NCBI RefSeq assembly: GCF_005925345.1
Contig: NZ_SSHJ01000028.1
Coordinates: 1 to 45,781, forward strand
DNA: 45,781 nt
Reading direction: 5' to 3'
From: Pedobacter ureilyticus
Lineage (GTDB): Bacteria; Bacteroidota; Bacteroidia; Sphingobacteriales; Sphingobacteriaceae
In this document: positions 1 to 9,454 of the stretch, one piece after another
How positions within the stretch are numbered: the stretch's first letter is position 1
Layout: each line of letters opens with the position of its first letter
Translations under genes and position numbers: made by a program
The notes under the pieces: model-generated
What the model was told of the DNA's origin: nothing
What the model saw: only the letters and a program-made list of their open reading frames with translations
The model's database searches: none

Positions 1-358
1 TGAAAAAAAGAAGAGAGAAAAGCAAATATTGCCTATCCCCCTTAGAAGCTAGCTCTTGGCTGCTTTGAAAAACAAATGTAGAAAAAATTGATATTTTAAT
101 TGGATCTTAACACAGAATCTCACGTTAAATAGGTCTCGTTCTTCGAATTTTTAGTTACGGGTGTTCGAAACATGCTTTTTATAAGTTCGAAGAACTGATA
201 TTATTTTAGAAACAGGCGATTGATATAGTTAAAAACCACGAAGTGGTGACATTATTTTTATTCAGTTTTCAAAAATAACACGTTGCGAACGCCTCTAATT
301 TGTAGTTCTTAGGCATTATTGTAGGGGTATAATCCGATTTACAAAAACAGGATACAAA
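1..358. other. Gene-free left edge of window
   Basis: No convincing coding frame in this AT-rich stretch. The only structure I can point to is a short perfect hairpin, ACCAC-GAA-GTGGT, at 235-247, and a weak motif near 325-355 (ATCCGATTTACAAAAACAGGAT) is left as unclassified. This is the 3' side of the minus-strand TPR gene that ends at 359. No clear T-tailed terminator was found for that gene here. Confidence 0.4.
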
Positions 359-1501
359 TTATCGCTTAGCCTTAGCAAATTCTTCTATTCTTGCTCTAAC
401 GTAATCTACCTGCGGCTGGTCATCCTTATCTAAATCTTTACTTTTCAAGAATAAATTATAGTAAGTTCTTGCAGATTTTGGCTGTTTTAGTTTCAGATCA
501 TACAATAGTCCTAAACGATAGTAGCTATTTTTGTTGGGGCTGTAGCTCAATCCCTTTTTATAAGCATTTGTAGCCAAGTTTAACTGTTGTTTTTCGTCAT
601 ATATTCCACCAAGTAAATTATAATAAGCGGTTATATTTGGCGAAATGCTCTCTTCTATCGTAAGTTTCGCATATTTTGCAGCCATTTCGTAATTTTTCAT
701 TTCACGGCAGCATAACGACATGTAGTAAAAAACACTTTCATTTTGCATCGACATGCGTTCTAGCATTTGAAAAAGAGTAAGTGCTTTTTTGTAGTTTTTT
801 AAAAAGAAATATGCCTTACCCACGTCCATTACTACATTTCCATCTGCTCCGCTTTTTAGCAGTTTCTCGCCAGTAATAATCACTTCATTGTATTTTTTTA
901 GTTGATTAGCTATCGGTAATAAAGCTTGTTGCAAAATCATATTACTAGTATCGGCTGTAATGGCTATTTTAAGTACATCGTATGCCTGTTGGTAGTCTTT
1001 AGAATTACGGTAAATACGGGATAAATCAAATGCAACATCGGCCTCGGTAGCATTTAGTTTGTTGGCTTTTTGGAGATATTGCATTTTAAGGGCTGTACTG
1101 TCAGTAAAATCTGCCAAACGTTTGTAGGCGTTAAAGTTTAGGCTGTCAACAAAAATAATTTGTGATAAGTAATCAGATGCATGCTTTTTATTTCCTCGTC
1201 TCGAATTGATATTTGCCAAGCTAAATAGTACAGGGATTTGCTGTGGTTGTATCATGTTAATCTTCTGATAGTTTTTTTCTGCCTCAACTAAATTTCCAGA
1301 CATCATGTTACAGTACGCAATTTGTGTTAGCGCTTTAATATCGGTGGTTTCGGGAGGGTAAATGCTGCTTAAATAGATAGCTGCTTCTGCATAACGTTGG
1401 GTTTGATACAGATCTAAAAGTTTTTCTTTATCTAAAGAAACTTGTGCAGAACAAAAATTGCCGATAGATAAAAAAAATAGAATAAAGTATAGATTTTTCA
1501 T
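359..1501 (-). CDS. Secreted tetratricopeptide-repeat protein
   Basis: 380 aa. The N-terminus is a signal peptide (MKNLYFILFFLSIGNFCSAQ, cleavage probably after SA), so the protein is exported to the periplasm or outer membrane. The mature part is helical throughout with TPR-type units, for example the stretches around AYFFLKNYKKALTLFQML, YNLLGGIYDEKQQLNLATNA and YYRLGLLYDLKLKQPKSART. TPR domains are protein-protein scaffolds and no catalytic motif is visible, so a role in envelope assembly or lipoprotein partnering is only a guess. ATG start, stop TAA at 359. It is transcribed away from the small gene at 1627 and shares a 125-bp divergent intergenic region with it. Family level is secure; specific function unknown. 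Confidence 0.85.
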   Translation of the reverse strand: MKNLYFILFFLSIGNFCSAQVSLDKEKLLDLYQTQRYAEAAIYLSSIYPPETTDIKALTQIAYCNMMSGNLVEAEKNYQKINMIQPQQIPVLFSLANINSRRGNKKHASDYLSQIIFVDSLNFNAYKRLADFTDSTALKMQYLQKANKLNATEADVAFDLSRIYRNSKDYQQAYDVLKIAITADTSNMILQQALLPIANQLKKYNEVIITGEKLLKSGADGNVVMDVGKAYFFLKNYKKALTLFQMLERMSMQNESVFYYMSLCCREMKNYEMAAKYAKLTIEESISPNITAYYNLLGGIYDEKQQLNLATNAYKKGLSYSPNKNSYYRLGLLYDLKLKQPKSARTYYNLFLKSKDLDKDDQPQVDYVRARIEEFAKAKR

Positions 1502-1626
1502 ACAACTAAATTATTAGTTGTTTTTAAGTAATCCAAATATTTTATCCATGAAAACCAATAAAATCAAACAAAACCCTCTTAAAAAAGGTTGTAAGAGTAA
1601 GTTTATCATTTAATAAAACATAAAAT

Positions 1627-1926
1627 ATGAATACTTTAAAGAAATTCGAATTAATGGAGAAGATAGTGAGGGAGCTCGAAGATTTGCAGCATTCTCAACA
1701 GGCTATCATACAAAAAATAGGAAAAATTGAAGTAGATAATATCGAACTCGGCGACAAAAAACTAGAGCAAGATTTGCCAGATATGCACCAAAGAGTTGCA
1801 GATAACTTAGATTCTATAGCGGTTATTTTAGATTATTTTGCTACCAAAACTGAGAAGTTTGGAAATAAAAATAACGTTGACGAGTTAAAGGAACAACAAA
1901 TAGTTAATGATGTAATTGGAAAATAA
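1627..1926 (+). CDS. Small coiled-coil protein of unknown function
   Basis: 99 aa, charged, with no signal peptide, membrane segment or cysteine. Residues about 5-50 and 55-75 show heptad-like spacing of Leu/Ile (KFELMEKIVRELEDLQ, ALLQ-type pattern), suggesting a helical coiled coil. ATG start at 1627 in an A-rich context without an obvious Shine-Dalgarno, normal for Bacteroidota. It stands alone: divergent from the TPR gene and convergent with the histidine kinase, with a long-range hairpin terminator between (1946-2036). I do not recognise the family. The length, a clean start and a dedicated terminator make it likely a real gene. Confidence 0.6.
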   Translation: MNTLKKFELMEKIVRELEDLQHSQQAIIQKIGKIEVDNIELGDKKLEQDLPDMHQRVADNLDSIAVILDYFATKTEKFGNKNNVDELKEQQIVNDVIGK

Positions 1927-1945
1927 TTACCTCATTAGATAAAGA

Positions 1946-2036
1946 AAAAAACTGTTTTGCTATGTTGTTAGCTGGAAAGAAGAGGCGGTAGACCGCTAAA
2001 TATTTTGGTTTTTTCAACTTAGTGAAACAGTTTTTT
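1946..2036. terminator. Bidirectional terminator between convergent genes
   Basis: A 12-bp perfect arm pair, AAAAAACTGTTT (1946-1957) with AAACAGTTTTTT (2025-2036), encloses a 67-nt loop that holds a smaller GCGG-TAGA-CCGC hairpin at 1985-1996. The A-run on one side and T-run on the other suit termination from both strands. The loop is unusually long for an intrinsic terminator. Confidence 0.5.
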
Positions 2037-2038
2037 TA

Positions 2039-3802
2039 CTAACTGCGGGTGGGTACTGTTACACAAAAAGTTGTACCAACATTAAGTTCGCTGCTCACGC
2101 TAATGTTACCTCCGTTTCTAGTCATGAAATCCTTGCAGATCATTAAGCCCAAACCAGTTCCTTTTTCATTCTTGGTTCCTCTAGACGATACGTTTTCATC
2201 CCTAAATAGTTTTTCTAAGTAGTGTTTAGCTATACCTATGCCATTATCTTTAATGCAAACTTTTAGCATACCGTCATTTTGATACACCGCAGTAATTAAA
2301 ATTTCGCAACCTTCGTTACAAAACTTTATAGCGTTGTTTAACAAGTTTCTAATCACAATTTGAAACATTAATACATCTGCATAGGCAACCTGGTTTGGGA
2401 AAACATCGTGAAGGATGTTTATTTTTTTTAGCGAGGCCGAAGTGATATGGTAATTTATTTCGTTTAAAATGATATTTCGTACATTGAAAAACTCTTTTTT
2501 GATACCAAAACCTTGTAATTGGCTTCTAGACCAATGTAGTATGTTTTCCAATAAATCTGTTGTGTAAACAATATCTTTACTTAAAACCGGCGAAAGCGCT
2601 TTAAATTCTTCATCACTAATTAGGTTTTGGGAAAACATTTTCAATACTTCAGATAAGTTGACCAACGGCCCCCTTAAATCGTGAGAAATAATTGAAAAAA
2701 TACGGTCTTTCAACTGGTTCACCTTTTCTAATTCATTGGTTTGCTCTTTTGCAAGTAGCGCATCCTTTTTAGCACCTGTTAAATCTTGCAGTTTAATAAT
2801 GGTAAATGCTTCATTAAGTTTGTTTTCTTGCTGAACTAAAATTTCTGCTTCAAAATATACCATCTTATTTCTAACGCTAGTTTGTAGTTCCATTTTACCG
2901 CTAGTTGCAGATTGTATTTGCTGTATAATTTCGGGATGATTGGGAAAGATAATTTCAATAGCAGAACCAATAATTTTATGCTTTTTTTGGGGTTCTATGA
3001 AGCGATTTAACGAAGAATTATAATCGATAACGCGATACTTTTCGTCAACAACCAAAAAGCCATCCGTCATTAAATCTAATACCTTCTCTCTCGCAATTGG
3101 AACAATATCAAATAGCCTAAAACGGTAGATACCCAAAAATACCAAGAAAGTAGTTAGTATAAAGGCAAAGGGCGTAATGTCAACAAAGCCGAATGGCCTA
3201 ATTCCCACTAAGTAACTCAAGTTTGCGGCCCAAGGAATAATTGCGGCAATAATGATGCTATAATTTTGTTTCTTATAGATAGGGTCTGAGCTTTTAAATT
3301 TGTTGAAAATTAAATAGCAACCACTGGCTAATAGTGCATAAAAATAAATGGTAAAGATGCGGTACCAAATACCAGGTGTAATTTTTATCATAGGAAATGG
3401 CCCTTGATAGAACATTTTTACTTCTTGGTAGTGTAAGTGGTGCAAAGGGTTGGTCCACACTAACGCTAAGGTAGCTATGGGTACAATAAGTATTGAAATT
3501 AAATTATGAGGTTTTTTATACCAACATTCTTTATTGCAAAAATTTAAACAAAATAAAAACCAATTTAAGGGTAGGGTGGCAATGCCCAGATATTCTATAT
3601 TGATAAAAAATAATGCCTGCTCTTGGGTGTAGCTGGATAGTTCCAATCCGTAAGCAATAGACCAAATTGCATTTGACGCCATCATTAAGCCAAACCAGCG
3701 AACAACAGTAGTGCCTCTTTTGTAAATGTAAATTGCCATTATTGAGGTCAGTATTCCAAAGAAAAGTAATACTAAGCCATAACCATTAAAGGAAAATTCC
3801 AT
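2039..3802 (-). CDS. Membrane sensor histidine kinase (7TM N-terminal type)
   Basis: 587 aa. Residues about 5-230 form seven hydrophobic membrane helices of the type called histidine kinase N-terminal 7TM domain. A PAS-like region follows at about 235-345 (DLMTDGFLVVDEKYRVIDYNSS), then a HisKA dimerisation helix with the phosphoacceptor in FSIISHDLRGPLVNL (near residue 375). The C-terminal HATPase domain has the N box NLLNNAIKF, G1 box DNGIGI and G2 box GTGLGLMICK. It should autophosphorylate on His and pass phosphate to a response regulator, but none is adjacent, so it is an orphan kinase here. The ligand is unknown. ATG start; divergent from dnaE with a 186-bp spacer. Family assignment is strong. 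Confidence 0.92.
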   Translation of the reverse strand: MEFSFNGYGLVLLFFGILTSIMAIYIYKRGTTVVRWFGLMMASNAIWSIAYGLELSSYTQEQALFFINIEYLGIATLPLNWFLFCLNFCNKECWYKKPHNLISILIVPIATLALVWTNPLHHLHYQEVKMFYQGPFPMIKITPGIWYRIFTIYFYALLASGCYLIFNKFKSSDPIYKKQNYSIIIAAIIPWAANLSYLVGIRPFGFVDITPFAFILTTFLVFLGIYRFRLFDIVPIAREKVLDLMTDGFLVVDEKYRVIDYNSSLNRFIEPQKKHKIIGSAIEIIFPNHPEIIQQIQSATSGKMELQTSVRNKMVYFEAEILVQQENKLNEAFTIIKLQDLTGAKKDALLAKEQTNELEKVNQLKDRIFSIISHDLRGPLVNLSEVLKMFSQNLISDEEFKALSPVLSKDIVYTTDLLENILHWSRSQLQGFGIKKEFFNVRNIILNEINYHITSASLKKINILHDVFPNQVAYADVLMFQIVIRNLLNNAIKFCNEGCEILITAVYQNDGMLKVCIKDNGIGIAKHYLEKLFRDENVSSRGTKNEKGTGLGLMICKDFMTRNGGNISVSSELNVGTTFCVTVPTRS

Positions 3803-3988
3803 GTTCGCGTGTTGGATTTAGAGCATTTTGGAGTAAAAATAAGCAATTTTAAGTTATGGTGCTAAAAATGAAAAACTTGAGGTTATTGCACTAAGCTCTT
3901 TAAACCCAACCTAGTAACTTTTGTTGATAATTTGGTGACCAAAACGGCTTAAAAATTAGTTAATTTTGATATTCTCATTTCCATAGCT

Positions 3989-6900
3989 ATGTACTTAATT
4001 TTCGATACAGAAACCACAGGTTTACCACGTAATTTCAATGCTCCAATTACCGATACCGATAATTGGCCACGTTGTATCCAAATCGCTTGGCAGCTGCATG
4101 ACGAGTTAGGTAATATGATAGAACATCAGGATTATTTGGTTAAGCCAGAAGGGTTTAATATTCCTTATGACGCAGAGCGTATACACGGTATTTCTACCGA
4201 TTTGGCAGAAGAGCAAGGCGTTGATTTAGCAGAAGTATTAGAGAAATTTAACGAAGTACTAGGTAAGGCCAAATTTGTTGTAGGTCAAAACATCAAGTTT
4301 GATATCAATATTATGGGTTGCGAGCTGTACCGTTTTGGTGTAGAAAGCAAATTGGCCGATATGCCGGTATTAGATACTTGTACAGAAATTACAGCCGAGC
4401 TATTAAAAATTCCGGGAGGTAGAGGTGGTAAATTTAAGTTGCCTACTCTAACAGAGCTGCACCAATATTTATTTGGTACCCCTTTTGGCGAAGCGCACAA
4501 CGCAACTGCAGATGTGGAAGCAACTACGCGTTGTTTTTTGGAGTTGATTAAAAAACAGGTTTTTACCAAAGAAGAACTTCAGGTTGATACCGATTACTTT
4601 TTACGTTTCAAAGAAGCCAATCCCTTTGTCATCGAATCTGTGGGCTTGCAGCATATCAACCTAAAAGCTGCTTCAGATGAAATTAGAAAGAGAAAAGATG
4701 TAGATACCGGAGGTATTTCTAAACACACACTAACACAAAATAAAGCAGCCTTAGCAGATGCGACTTTTGTACATTTGCATAACCATACGCAGTTTTCTGT
4801 TCTTCAGAGTACCATCAGCGTGCCAGCCTTAGTAAAAGCAGCGGCCGAAAAAGGGATGCCTGCAGTTGCCATTACCGATCATGCCAATATGATGGGGGCT
4901 TTCCACTTTGTGAATAATGTACTTAACCATAACAAGAGCGCAGAAGCAAAAAATGCGGAATCCATAGAAAAAGGCGAAAAGCCAACAGCAACCGTTATCA
5001 AACCTATTATTGGTGTTGAATTTTTTGTTTGTGATGACCATACCGACAAAACTAGAAAAGATAGCGGCTATCAAGTGGTGTTCTTAGCCAAAAACAAACA
5101 AGGTTATCATAATTTGGCCAAAATGTCTTCCATAGCTTATACCAAAGGGTTTTACTATGTGCCGAGGATAGACAGGACAGTGGTAGAGCAATACAAAGAA
5201 AACCTGATTGTATTAACCGGTAACATGTATGGAGAGATTCCTAGCAAGATATTGAATATTGGCGAGAAGCAGGCAGAAGAAGCTTTACTTTGGTGGAAGG
5301 AACAATTTGGCGATGATTTTTATATAGAGCTGATGCGCCATGGTCAGGAAAATGAAGACCGCGTAAACGAAGTTTTAGTGAAAATGGCAGCAGAGCACCA
5401 AGTCAAAATGGTGGCTACCAACAATACCTATTACGTAAATAGAAAAGATGCGCATGCCCACGATATTCTGTTGTGCGTTAAAGATGCCGAGAAGTTAGCA
5501 ACGCCAATTGGTCGTGGTAGAGGTTTTAGGTATGGCATGCCTAACCACGAATACTATTTTAAGTCCGCAGACGAGATGAAAACTCTGTTTGCCGATATTC
5601 CAGACGCTATTATCAATATCCAAGAGGTAATAGATAAAATAGAAAGCTATAAATTAGCAAGGGAGGTATTGTTACCTAAATTCGATATTCCAGAAGAATT
5701 TTTGGTAGCCGAGGACGAAGAAGATGGCGGTAAACGTGGAGAGAATAAATTTCTGCGTCATTTAACTTATGTAGGAGCAGAGAAGCGCTACGGAGAATTA
5801 ACGCCAGACATTACCGAACGTTTAGATTTTGAGCTGCAAACCATCGAAAAAACAGGATACCCTGGTTACTTTCTGATTGTACAAGATTTTATTGCCGAAG
5901 CTCGTCGTAGAGATGTGTCTGTAGGCCCGGGTCGTGGATCTGCTGCGGGTTCTGCTGTGGCTTATTGTTTGGGTATTACCAACATCGACCCTATTAAGTA
6001 CGATCTCCTTTTTGAGCGTTTCCTTAATCCAGACCGTGTTTCTATGCCCGATATTGACATCGACTTTGATGACGAGGGCCGTGGCCGTGTAATGGATTAC
6101 GTAATCAATAAATACGGTTCTAGTCAGGTAGCGCAAATCATTACCTATGGCACTATGGCAGCAAAATCTTCTATCAGAGATACCGCTAGGGTACTAGATT
6201 TGCCACTTTTTGAGGCCGATAAGGTGGCCAAGCTGGTACCTAATATGAAGTTGGCTAAAATCTTTAATTTGGAAGACAAGGCTTTAAAAGAAGCTTTGCG
6301 TCCCGATGAATTTGAGAACGTAAATTTGCTTAAAGGCTTAGCGGGAGGGAAAGATTTAGCAGCCGAAACCTTACAGCAAGCCATTGTATTAGAAGGTTCG
6401 GTACGTAATACGGGTATCCACGCTTGTGGTGTAATCATTACGCCTTCTGATATTACCAATTTTGTGCCTGTAGCTACTGCCAAAGACAGTGATTTATACG
6501 TAACTCAGTTTGATAACTCGGTAGTAGAAAGTGCTGGTTTGCTAAAAATGGACTTTTTAGGGTTAAAAACTTTAACCTTAATTAAGGATACCGTAAAGCT
6601 CGTTAAAAAACGTCATGGTATAGACCTAGATCCAGATAATTTCCCTATCGATGACGTAGCTACTTATGAGCTTTTCCAGCGTGGCGAAACCATTGGTATT
6701 TTTCAGTATGAAAGTCCGGGCATGCAAAAATACATGAAGGAGCTAAAACCTACAGTATTTGGAGATTTAATTGCCATGAACGCACTTTACCGCCCAGGGC
6801 CAATGGAGTATATCCCAAGTTTTGTTCGCCGTAAACACGGAACGGAACCTATTACCTACGATTTAGATGCTTGTGAAGAGTACCTAAAAGAAACCTATGG

Positions 6901-8419
6901 TATCACGGTTTACCAAGAGCAGGTAATGCTTTTATCACAAAAATTGGCTGGCTTTACCAAAGGCGAGGCCGATGTGTTGCGTAAGGCCATGGGTAAAAAG
7001 CAAAAAGACGTATTGGATAAAATGAAGCCTAAGTTTGTTAAACAGGCTTCGGAAAAAGGACATGCTGCAGCAACTTTAGAGAAAATTTGGAAAGATTGGG
7101 AAGCTTTTGCCTCTTATGCCTTCAACAAATCTCACTCTACCTGCTACGCTTGGATTGCCTACCAAACTGCTTATTTAAAGGCCCATTATCCAGCAGAATA
7201 TATGGCTGCGGTGCTTTCTAACAACATGAGCGATATTAAGCAAGTTGCTTTCTTTATGGAAGAATGTAGACAAATGGGCGTAACCGTACTGGGGCCAGAT
7301 GTCAACGAATCTGACATGAAATTCTCGGTAAATGCCAAAGGCGAAGTTCGTTTCGGTTTGTCTGCGGTAAAGGGAGTTGGAGAAAAAGCTGTAGAAAGTA
7401 TTATAGAAGAGCGAGTGGAGAACGGCCCTTACCCAACGGTATTTGAGTTTGCTAAACGCTCAAATACCCGTATCGTTAACAAAAAAGCTTACGAGAGTTT
7501 TGTGTATGGTGGCGCTTTTGATGCCTTTGGATACCATAGGGCACAGTATTTCTTTATAGGTGCCAATGATAAATTAAATGGTATCGAGAAATTGATCAAA
7601 TATGCCAATGATTTTCAGAACAATCAAAACTCATCTCAGTCATCACTTTTTGGTGGCTCTAAAGCCGATTTGATTTTAGAACCAAGTTTTCCGGTAGCAC
7701 CAGAATGGGGACTTATTGACAGGTTGAAATATGAAAAGGATGCTATTGGAATTTTCCTTTCTGGACATCCATTGGATGATTATCGTTTTGAACTCGAAAG
7801 GTACTGCCCGCACAAAGTGAAACACCTCACAACTATCAACAAAATTAGAACTGGCGATACCAATGAAGAAGTTTTGGCAGATTTTGAGGCGCTAAAAAAC
7901 AGAGAGCTGATAATTGGAGGCTTGGTGGTAGTGGCCTCGCAACGTATTACAAAAACAGGTAAGCCTTTTGGTATATTTACTTTTGAAGATTACGACGATA
8001 GCTGTGAAATAGCTTTGTTTGGTGATGATTTTCTTAAATTTAAGCAGTTTTTAACTGAAGGATATTTCTTGCAAATACGAGGGAAATTAGGTCTGCGTTT
8101 TGGTAAAGAAGGAGATTGGGAGTTTAAAATTACCAGCATTGATTTGCTTTCCGGCTTGCGTGATAAATTAACCAAGTCGCTTACGTTGTTGTTTCCGATA
8201 GAGGCTGTAAATGACAGTTTTATGCAGCAAATACAAGATATTTTGGATGAGAACAAAGAAAATGCAGAAGCGCAAAACTGTAAACTCAATTTTGAGGTTT
8301 ATGACATGGAAAAAGGTTTAAAGTTGGAAATGCCCTCAAAAAATCAAAAAATCAATCCCAATAATCAGTTTTTAAATAAGATAAAGGAAATTGATTTTGT
8401 AGATTATAGGCTGAATTAA
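3989..8419 (+). CDS. dnaE: DNA polymerase III alpha subunit with N-terminal exonuclease
   Basis: 1476 aa, longer than the ~1160 aa of E. coli DnaE because of a fused N-terminal DEDDh 3'-5' exonuclease. Exo I is FDTETTG (residues 5-11), Exo II is GQNIKFDINI near 98, and Exo III HNATADVEAT carries the catalytic His near 171. The PHP domain starts about residue 260 (FVHLHNHTQFSVL). The polymerase palm has its catalytic aspartates in MPDIDIDFDDEGR (about 687-693). A helix-hairpin-helix and OB-fold follow (IIGGLVVVASQRITKTGKPF near 1310). It is the replicative polymerase and likely proofreads in cis. The ATG is 4 codons before the Exo I motif, so the start is secure. A TAATTTTG box at 3961-3968 may be its -7 element. 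The several open frames on the opposite strand are shadows. Confidence 0.97.
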   Translation: MYLIFDTETTGLPRNFNAPITDTDNWPRCIQIAWQLHDELGNMIEHQDYLVKPEGFNIPYDAERIHGISTDLAEEQGVDLAEVLEKFNEVLGKAKFVVGQNIKFDINIMGCELYRFGVESKLADMPVLDTCTEITAELLKIPGGRGGKFKLPTLTELHQYLFGTPFGEAHNATADVEATTRCFLELIKKQVFTKEELQVDTDYFLRFKEANPFVIESVGLQHINLKAASDEIRKRKDVDTGGISKHTLTQNKAALADATFVHLHNHTQFSVLQSTISVPALVKAAAEKGMPAVAITDHANMMGAFHFVNNVLNHNKSAEAKNAESIEKGEKPTATVIKPIIGVEFFVCDDHTDKTRKDSGYQVVFLAKNKQGYHNLAKMSSIAYTKGFYYVPRIDRTVVEQYKENLIVLTGNMYGEIPSKILNIGEKQAEEALLWWKEQFGDDFYIELMRHGQENEDRVNEVLVKMAAEHQVKMVATNNTYYVNRKDAHAHDILLCVKDAEKLATPIGRGRGFRYGMPNHEYYFKSADEMKTLFADIPDAIINIQEVIDKIESYKLAREVLLPKFDIPEEFLVAEDEEDGGKRGENKFLRHLTYVGAEKRYGELTPDITERLDFELQTIEKTGYPGYFLIVQDFIAEARRRDVSVGPGRGSAAGSAVAYCLGITNIDPIKYDLLFERFLNPDRVSMPDIDIDFDDEGRGRVMDYVINKYGSSQVAQIITYGTMAAKSSIRDTARVLDLPLFEADKVAKLVPNMKLAKIFNLEDKALKEALRPDEFENVNLLKGLAGGKDLAAETLQQAIVLEGSVRNTGIHACGVIITPSDITNFVPVATAKDSDLYVTQFDNSVVESAGLLKMDFLGLKTLTLIKDTVKLVKKRHGIDLDPDNFPIDDVATYELFQRGETIGIFQYESPGMQKYMKELKPTVFGDLIAMNALYRPGPMEYIPSFVRRKHGTEPITYDLDACEEYLKETYGITVYQEQVMLLSQKLAGFTKGEADVLRKAMGKKQKDVLDKMKPKFVKQASEKGHAAATLEKIWKDWEAFASYAFNKSHSTCYAWIAYQTAYLKAHYPAEYMAAVLSNNMSDIKQVAFFMEECRQMGVTVLGPDVNESDMKFSVNAKGEVRFGLSAVKGVGEKAVESIIEERVENGPYPTVFEFAKRSNTRIVNKKAYESFVYGGAFDAFGYHRAQYFFIGANDKLNGIEKLIKYANDFQNNQNSSQSSLFGGSKADLILEPSFPVAPEWGLIDRLKYEKDAIGIFLSGHPLDDYRFELERYCPHKVKHLTTINKIRTGDTNEEVLADFEALKNRELIIGGLVVVASQRITKTGKPFGIFTFEDYDDSCEIALFGDDFLKFKQFLTEGYFLQIRGKLGLRFGKEGDWEFKITSIDLLSGLRDKLTKSLTLLFPIEAVNDSFMQQIQDILDENKENAEAQNCKLNFEVYDMEKGLKLEMPSKNQKINPNNQFLNKIKEIDFVDYRLN

Positions 8420-8616
8420 GTGGTCAGGAACTAGTGGTCGGGTATCAGTAGTGGTAGGGAGTAGTTGAAATAGGTAATGACCAATAATCAATGTCCAAGT
8501 ACCCAATGGCTGATGAATGAATGAACTAACGGAATGAACAAAAAAATGTCAAATTGGCATTAGCTTTTTGATGGCATTACAATTGATTATATATTTGTAA
8601 CATAAAAAATTTAGAT
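8420..8616. other. dnaE-trxA spacer
   Basis: The first half is G/T-rich with loose direct repeats of AGTGGTC/GTAGTGG (8422-8470). The second half has several ATGA-type direct repeats near 8510-8535. No coding frame and no terminator with a convincing stem. The right end holds the trxA promoter (8567-8597). Confidence 0.35.
8567..8597 (+). promoter_or_regulatory. trxA promoter, Bacteroidota consensus
   Basis: TTTG at 8567-8570 and TATATTTG at 8590-8597 are separated by exactly 19 nt. This is a full match to the Bacteroidota housekeeping pattern TTTG-N19-TAnnTTTG. Transcription would start near 8603, about 14 nt before the ATG. Confidence 0.75.
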
Positions 8617-8934
8617 ATGGCTTTAGAAATAACAGATGCTAATTTCGAGGAATTGGTATTAAAATCAGATAAACCTGTTTTGGTAGATTTTTGGGCAGAG
8701 TGGTGCGGTCCTTGCCGTATGGTTGGCCCAGTAGTAGAAGAAATTGCTAAAGAATACGAAGGTAAGGCTTTGGTAGGAAAAGTAAACGTGGATAACAACC
8801 CACAAATTTCTATGCAATTCGGTATTCGTAACATCCCAGCTTTATTATACTTTAAAGGTGGCGAAGTAGTAGATAAACAAATTGGTGCAGTGCCAAAATC
8901 AGTATTGGCAGGTAAATTGGACGGCCAGTTATAA
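8617..8934 (+). CDS. trxA: Thioredoxin
   Basis: 105 aa, the usual length of a cytosolic thioredoxin. The redox site WCGPC has its cysteines at residues 30 and 33, and the preceding VLVDFWAEW strand and cis-Pro segment (RNIPALLYFKGG) are intact. It reduces protein disulfides and supplies electrons to reductases such as ribonucleotide reductase, with thioredoxin reductase as partner. No signal peptide, so cytoplasmic. ATG start; it is monocistronic, with its own consensus promoter upstream and a strong intrinsic terminator 31 bp after the stop. Confidence 0.96.
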   Translation: MALEITDANFEELVLKSDKPVLVDFWAEWCGPCRMVGPVVEEIAKEYEGKALVGKVNVDNNPQISMQFGIRNIPALLYFKGGEVVDKQIGAVPKSVLAGKLDGQL

Positions 8935-8965
8935 TAATAGGCCTTGCTTATTTCGATAATATATG

Positions 8966-8998
8966 ATCCCGATAGCTAGTAGTTATCGGGATTTTTTT
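8966..8998 (+). terminator. trxA intrinsic terminator
   Basis: Perfect 9-bp stem ATCCCGATA (8966-8974) / TATCGGGAT (8984-8992), 9-nt loop, then a run of seven T (8992-8998). Confidence 0.85.
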
Positions 8999-9062
8999 GG
9001 AAAAGCCTTCAGTGGGGTTTGATTTAAGATAGCTCCGTTAGTCAAACCTAAGCTATATGAAT

Positions 9063-9340
9063 GGAATTACAAATTCCACGATAGGAAGTTCGACATTACA
9101 AATGTCGAATAGCGGGCTGGTTGGGATTTGCAATGTATCTTTACTCATCGTCATGCTGAATTTATTTCAGCACCTGTTTTACAAGAAACTTGCCGTTGTT
9201 AAAATTGCTTGCTCTAATGCTCTTCGGAGTTTGTAACTCCGAAGCCCTATCATAGGATTTTTAATCCGAACTATTTTTCTACGTTGAAGAAATTGAATTA
9301 CAAATTCACCGATAGGAAGTTCGACCTTACAAATATCGAA
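9063..9340. repeat. Cluster of short hairpins with TTACAAA/TTTGTAA core
   Basis: At least five near-palindromes built on the same three-base centre sit here: GGAATT-ACA-AATTCC (9063-9077), TTCGACATT-ACA-AATGTCGAA (9089-9109), CTTCGGAGTT-TGT-AACTCCGAAG (9222-9244), GGATT-TTT-AATCC (9255-9267) and TGAATT-ACA-AATTCA (9294-9308). A sixth, imperfect one is at 9320-9340. The first two and last two form a ~50-bp direct repeat pair (9063-9115 and 9294-9345) with the shared link GATAGGAAGTTCGAC. Nothing in 8999-9454 codes for protein. A further repeat of the CGTCATGCTGAA..TTCAGCA type lies near 9148-9173. They resemble REP-like dispersed intergenic elements. Confidence 0.65.
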
Positions 9341-9454
9341 TAGCGGCTTTTATCACAATTTGGGCATTTGTCATTCATAATAGTTTTTAGATTTTTATAG
9401 GTTTATGCCGTAGTAGATTATTTGTTTAAACAAATATTATATCAGTGAACTGAT

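Noticed and set aside
4285..6483. Antisense open frames inside dnaE (4285-4569, 4829-5074, 5822-6136, 6145-6483)
   Set aside because: They are on the opposite strand of a certain gene, have no family resemblance and follow from its codon bias.
9063..9345. Hairpin array as a CRISPR
   Set aside because: Units vary in sequence, spacing is irregular and short, and there are no cas genes.
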